From NCBI RefSeq assembly GCF_001613505.1, contig NZ_BDCM01000013.1, forward strand, positions 620,001 through 684,000: a DNA stretch of 64,000 bases, read 5' to 3'. The first letter of the stretch is position 1. The number at the start of each line of letters is the position of its first letter. The notes under the pieces are model-generated. The model had not been told where the DNA came from and made no database searches. It saw only the letters and a list, made by a program, of their open reading frames with translations. Position numbers and translations under genes: made by a program. This document shows, piece after piece, positions 59,931 to 64,000 of this stretch. Source of the DNA: Nocardia mikamii NBRC 108933 (lineage in GTDB: Bacteria; Actinomycetota; Actinomycetes; Mycobacteriales; Mycobacteriaceae).

Positions 59931-61394
59931 CTACTTACTCGGCCCCAGGAGGGTGGAGACCAGGGCGTAGGCGAGATTCACCAGTTCGGAATCGAGCGCA
60001 CCGTCGCCCAGGCCGAGCGATTTCGCCAGCGGCAGCAGCAACCGCAGCGCGGTGGTGGCGAGATTACCGGCGGCGGAACCGGATTGCGGCGTCTTCTGAG
60101 TGCCGTTGGTTCCGGGTGCGGTCGAGGTCTGCGGCGAGGCCCCGGACGTGCCCGGCTCGGTGGTCGAATAGGTTCCCGGCGCCGTGTGATAGGTACCGGC
60201 CGGAGCGCCCGCCGGATTCGAACCCGGTTGCGTCGTGCCCGGCGCTGACGGCGAGGTGGATGCCGGTGCGGACTGCGTGGCGCCGGAGTTCGGCGCGCCA
60301 CGCAACGTGTCGGTTGCCGAATTCTGCTGCGGCGCAACCGAATTCTGAGCGCCCGAATTCTGAGCGCCCGAATTCTGGGTGCCGGAATTCGGGGTGGCTG
60401 AATTCGGTGTGCCGGAACTCTGGGCATCCGAATTCTGCGTCGCCGATCCCTGCGGGGACGCACTTTCCGGCGCGGCATTCTGCGGTGCCGGACTCTGGGG
60501 GGTGGCGCTCGGCGACGTGGTGCTCTCCGATGCACCGGTCTGCGGCGCGCTCGCGGGACTGTCGGCCGGCGATGCGGCCGGTGACGTACCGCCCGGGGCC
60601 ACTCCGATCAGATAACTCACCAGCCCGGTCGTGATCGCGATGGCGTGTTTGAGCTGCCCGTCGGCCGACTCGAGCATTGCCGCGTCGTCGACATTCGCGC
60701 CGTTGCCCATTTCGATGAAGACATCGGGCACCTCGGTCAGCGCCGGACCCGCGATATCGGACCGCGTCTGCAGACCGTCGACCGCGCCGGCGTAATTCGC
60801 GGGCGCGAATCCGGCCTGTTTGTAAGCGTCGCGCACGGCGTTCGTGGCGACCTGGCCCGGACCGGATTGCGCCTGATTCGCCTTGGCGTCCGGCACCGGC
60901 AACTGCGGCACGATCAGATGGAATCCGTGATCCTGTTCCGGTGCGCCGTCGGCGTGGATGCTGACGGCCACCGCGGCGCCCGAGCTGTTGGCGGCCGCCG
61001 CGCGTTCGTCGACGCATCCGCCCCAGCCGGTGTCGTCCTGGCGGCTCATCACGACATGCGCGCCGAGTGCCTCGAGCGACTGCCGGACCAGCTGCGCCAC
61101 ATTCCAGTTGATGGTGTGCTCGGGGACGCCACCGCGGCTGGTCATGCCCGTGGTCTGGCACTCCTTCGTGCCGCCGCGCCCGTTGTCCACTTGACGATTG
61201 AGGTCTTCGGAGTGGTTCGTGCCCTGATGGCCCGGGTCCAGAAATACCGTCTTACCCGCCAATGTGGTCGACATATCGGGATCCGCGGGCGCGGCCGGCG
61301 CGGCGAGGGCGGCGGCGGGCGCCAGCACACCGGCCGTGGTGACCGCGGCGACGGCGAGCCTGACTCCGGTCTTGATGATGCGTGGATGGTTCAT
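59931..61394 (-). CDS. Secreted N-acetylmuramoyl-L-alanine amidase (Amidase_3)
   Basis: 487 residues. Signal peptide at about 1-34 (IIKTGVRLAVAAVTTAGVLAPAAALAAPA). Amidase_3 domain at about 47-260 with zinc ligands in FLDPGHQG, GGVPEHTINWN and SIHADGA, and catalytic Glu in FIEMGNGAN. A Ser/Thr/Pro/Gln-rich tail with pentapeptide repeats follows (QNSGA/PNSGT). It ends in a hydrophobic segment (LLLPLAKSLGLGDGALDSELVNLAYALVSTLL) that may hold it to the envelope. The core resembles mycobacterial Rv3717. It cleaves the peptide from MurNAc in peptidoglycan. ATG 61394. Confidence 0.9.
   Translation of the reverse strand: MNHPRIIKTGVRLAVAAVTTAGVLAPAAALAAPAAPADPDMSTTLAGKTVFLDPGHQGTNHSEDLNRQVDNGRGGTKECQTTGMTSRGGVPEHTINWNVAQLVRQSLEALGAHVVMSRQDDTGWGGCVDERAAAANSSGAAVAVSIHADGAPEQDHGFHLIVPQLPVPDAKANQAQSGPGQVATNAVRDAYKQAGFAPANYAGAVDGLQTRSDIAGPALTEVPDVFIEMGNGANVDDAAMLESADGQLKHAIAITTGLVSYLIGVAPGGTSPAASPADSPASAPQTGASESTTSPSATPQSPAPQNAAPESASPQGSATQNSDAQSSGTPNSATPNSGTQNSGAQNSGAQNSVAPQQNSATDTLRGAPNSGATQSAPASTSPSAPGTTQPGSNPAGAPAGTYHTAPGTYSTTEPGTSGASPQTSTAPGTNGTQKTPQSGSAAGNLATTALRLLLPLAKSLGLGDGALDSELVNLAYALVSTLLGPSK
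60340..60435. repeat. 15-bp tandem repeats within the amidase gene
   Basis: GAATTC or a one-base variant recurs at 60340, 60355, 60370, 60385, 60400, 60415 and 60430, an exact 15-base period. It encodes a five-residue repeat of the type (Q/P)NSG(A/T). Adjacent copies at 60340-60369 are identical, suggesting recent duplication and possible length variation. Confidence 0.85.
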
Positions 61395-62120
61395 GTTCGG
61401 ACGGCGCACCCGGGACGGGCACACCCCTCCCTTCCCACTAGTAACATCAAACCCAGTGGTTCACTGTTGCAACGGCAGCATCACATGCGCAAGCTCAGTT
61501 ACTGAACCGTTACCCCCATCAAAGCAGTGGTGACACGTCATTTCCGCAGACACGCCGGTCGGGCAGCGAATCCGACGTCACCTCCGGCGAGAAACGGACA
61601 TTTCAGAGCTATCCCATCGCCGCCTCGCCCGCCGACGTCGCGGAACAACCGGCAGGTTTGTGTCGCTGACCACATCCGAACGGAATCCGAACCGAATGCG
61701 CATCATTGCCCGAATGTCGCTGCCGCCGTTCGGTTCCGCGTAATCGGCCGATATCCAGGCCCGCGAGCGAAAAAGCCGGAATGCTGAATCCGGATGATTC
61801 GCCACAGTAATTTAATTCTGAAATACCGCTGTGTTGCACTCCCCGCCGACGCTGCAGTACGTTCCCATCTCGCACCTCGGCGGTCGAACCGCATGTGGGT
61901 GCCGTCCCCGTGGGCGCGAGGGGATCCCGCGGGGACGTTCAGCGATGGCATTTCCGGGGCCTCCCACCCCCGCTCACCGGGCGTTGTCGAATCTCCAGAT
62001 ATTTCCACGATCCGGTCCGCGCCTATCGGAATTCTGATAGACCAAGGCCCCGGAAGATGCGGGGATCTTCTCCGGCCGCCCGATAGTCGACGGCCGTCTG
62101 CGAGATCGAGGAGGACCGCC
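61395..62120. other. 726-base intergenic region
   Basis: No gene is supported; frames in 61527-61875 lack ribosome sites and show no family features. The left part is the amidase promoter region, with a GTTAC direct repeat (listed separately). The right part leads to the small secreted protein at 62121. The middle is lower in GC than the genes around it. Confidence 0.55.
61498..61513. promoter_or_regulatory. GTTAC direct repeat upstream of the amidase gene
   Basis: GTTAC at 61498-61502 and at 61509-61513 are 11 bases apart, one helical turn. This layout suits an OmpR-type response regulator. MtrA of actinobacteria is reported to bind GTTAC/GTAAC direct repeats before cell-wall hydrolase genes. 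It lies about 105 bases before the amidase start. Confidence 0.35.
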
Positions 62121-62525
62121 GTGCGTGGACGCACGTTTGTGATCGCCGGGACCGTCGCGTCCGCGGTGACGATGCTCGGATCAGGCGCCGCGGCCGCCGA
62201 TCCGGCGACCACCATTGCCGGGGACGGTATGTACCGGGTCGGTGTCGATATCGCGCCCGGTATCTATCAGTCCGCAGGGCCGGCGGACCCGGCGCACGAC
62301 TGTTCCTGGGAGCGCCTGTGGAAGATTCCCGAACCCGGTGATCCGCCGGACCCGAACGCCGCCATCGTCGCCAGCGACCGCACCCACACCACTCCGGTGC
62401 GGGTGCTGATCAAACCGTCCGATGTCGCATTCGCCTCGGCCAACTGCGGCGGCTGGGTGATGATGCCGGCGCCGCCGCCGACCGGTTCCTACGGGCCGGG
62501 AGGATTGTTCGGCAGCGAGTACTGA
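62121..62525 (+). CDS. Small secreted protein, uncharacterised
   Basis: 134 residues from GTG 62121, with GAGGAGGA upstream. Signal peptide MRGRTFVIAGTVASAVTMLGSGAAAADP (AxA cleavage site). The mature part opens with GDGMYRVGVDIAPGIYQSAGP, a motif found in many exported actinobacterial proteins of unknown role. Two Cys (HDCSWE and ANCGGW) could form a disulfide. It stands alone before galT. Confidence 0.85.
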   Translation: MRGRTFVIAGTVASAVTMLGSGAAAADPATTIAGDGMYRVGVDIAPGIYQSAGPADPAHDCSWERLWKIPEPGDPPDPNAAIVASDRTHTTPVRVLIKPSDVAFASANCGGWVMMPAPPPTGSYGPGGLFGSEY

Positions 62526-62647
62526 GCGAGGCCGATCCGGCGCGGTTCGTCCGATCGGATGCGCCGCGCCGGATTCGGCACTCGCCGGCTGCCGCGGCCG
62601 CGGTGTTACTGTCCGCTGAGATCCGGTGGATCGAGCGGAGGGATGCG

Positions 62648-63741
62648 ATGGCGCGGCCGAGTCCGGTGGTGAGTCGTCGGTCGCTGGCCGACGGCCGCGA
62701 GATCATCTACTTCGACAGCGAGCCGGTGCCCCGCACCGCCATCGACACCCGGGACCTGCCCCGCACCAGCACGCATTCCCAGGCCCGTTTCGATCCCCTG
62801 CTGGGCGAGTGGGTGGTGATCGCCTCGCACCGCCAGAGCCGGACCTTCCTGCCACCGGCGGATCTGTGCCCGCTGTGCCCGTCGCGCCCCGGCCATCCCA
62901 CCGAGGTCCCCGAGGCCGACTATCAGGTGGTGGTGTTCGAGAATCGCTTCCCGTCGCTGTCGACCGGCCGCGCCGAACTTCCCGACCACGTCGAAGGGTC
63001 ACCGGAGACATTGCTGCGCAACGGGTTCGGCCGTTGCGAGGTGGTGTGCTTCACCAGCGACCACGACAGTTCGTTCGCCCAGCTCGATCCGGGCAGGGCA
63101 CGGCTCGTGGTGGATGCCTGGGCCCAGCGCAGTGCCGAACTCGGAGCGCTCGACGGCGTGGCCCAGGTGTTCTGCTTCGAGAATCACGGCGAGGAGATCG
63201 GCGTCACGCTGTCGCATCCGCACGGCCAGATCTACGCCTACCCCTTCCCCGCCCCGCGCACGGCGACGATGGCCGCCAACGCGGCCCGACATCGAAAGGC
63301 GCACGGCAGCAATCTGTTCGGCGATCTGCTGGGCGCCGAGCGAGCCGCCGGGATCCGGGTGGTCGCGGCGAACGAGGAGTGGACCGCCTTCGTACCGCCG
63401 TTCGCCCGCTGGCCCTACGAGGTCCAGCTCTATCCGCACCGCCGGGTGGCCGACATCCCCGATCTCGACGATGCCCAGCGCGACGGTTTCGCACATCTCT
63501 ACCTGGATGTGCAGCAACGCTTCGCGCGCCGGTTCGACACCCCGATGCCCTATGTCGCGGCGTGGAACCAGGCACCGAAATCCGTTGTGCCCGGTGATGA
63601 TTGGTGGCTGCACCTGCAGCTCTTCTCGATCCGGCGGACGGCGCACAAATTGAAGTATCTTGCCGGTTCGGAATCGGGGATGAACGTGTTCATCAGTGAC
63701 ACCACCCCCGAGACGGTGGCCGCCGAGTTGCGGGAGGCGCG

Positions 63742-63745
<4 letters not shown>
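62648..63745 (+). CDS. galT: Galactose-1-phosphate uridylyltransferase
   Basis: 365 residues: FDPLLGEWVVIASHRQSRTFLP, LCPLCPSRPGHPTEVP (zinc Cys pair), FENHGEEIGVTLSHPHGQIYAYPF with the HPH nucleophile His, and the C-terminal QLFSIRRTAHKLKYLAGSESGMNVFISDTTPE. Leloir pathway step from Gal-1-P and UDP-Glc. ATG 62648 follows GGAGGG; its stop overlaps galK (GTGA). Confidence 0.95.

Positions 63746-64000
<255 letters not shown>

Noticed and set aside
61527..61875. Short frames on both strands in the amidase upstream region
   Set aside because: Low-complexity translations without Shine-Dalgarno sites or family features; the region is better read as intergenic.

Overview
The window is a GC-rich, densely packed actinobacterial chromosome segment. 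Its gene content fits a mycolic-acid-containing actinomycete close to Nocardia or Rhodococcus. The order of about twenty genes matches, from memory, the Mycobacterium tuberculosis Rv3026c-Rv3053c neighbourhood: plsC, GNAT acyltransferase, etfBA, the methylglucose lipopolysaccharide (MGLP) genes, a beta-propeller lipoprotein, two methyltransferases, echA17, Nudix, ABC ATPase, serB2, ctaD, fecB, nrdF2 and nrdEIH. No tRNA, rRNA, CRISPR array, prophage or insertion sequence was seen.

Layout. 1-5.9 kb is a stress-signalling block: the 5' end of a SigB/SigF-type sigma factor, its RsbW-like anti-sigma factor, a STAS antagonist, a translationally coupled receiver / CHASE3 histidine kinase / receiver-PP2C phosphatase set, and a PAS-ANTAR protein. 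5.9-10.4 kb holds an OlsB-like/PlsC-like acyltransferase pair and a PadR-controlled drug-type ABC exporter. 10.5-16.1 kb has the MGLP cluster (methyltransferase, GH57, GT4) divergent from etfBA across a perfect palindrome. 18.0-20.9 kb is a four-gene conservon. 21-27.4 kb is accessory: LysR/NDH-2, SDR/TetR, DUF1697, a RibD-like reductase and an ECF sigma factor. 27.4-40.1 kb returns to the conserved backbone, ending in serB2, ctaD and fecB.

40.1-50.6 kb carries a VOC/MarR pair, nrdF and the nrdH-nrdI-nrdE operon. Tandem NrdR-like boxes precede both nrd units. A GIY-YIG/NUMOD3 homing-endonuclease-like gene sits 36 bases downstream of nrdE. A zinc-independent L36 gene (40 aa) follows, with a Zur-like operator. 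50.7-53.0 kb holds an FMN reductase, a TetR regulator and nadE. 53.0-57.3 kb is a split molybdenum-cofactor cluster: moaA-moaD on one side, and moeA, a moaC-moaB fusion with a His-rich linker, and moaE on the other, separated by a long inverted repeat. 57.3-64 kb contains a MarR/LLM oxidoreductase pair, a CobW GTPase, a secreted amidase with 15-bp coding repeats, a small secreted protein, galT and the start of galK.

Many operons use 4-bp ATGA/GTGA or TGATG overlaps, which fixed numerous start codons. The most unusual items are the GIY-YIG gene in the ribonucleotide reductase operon, the MoaC-MoaB fusion with its His-rich linker, and the zinc-independent L36 with its operator. Functions are family assignments from sequence; no database search was run.
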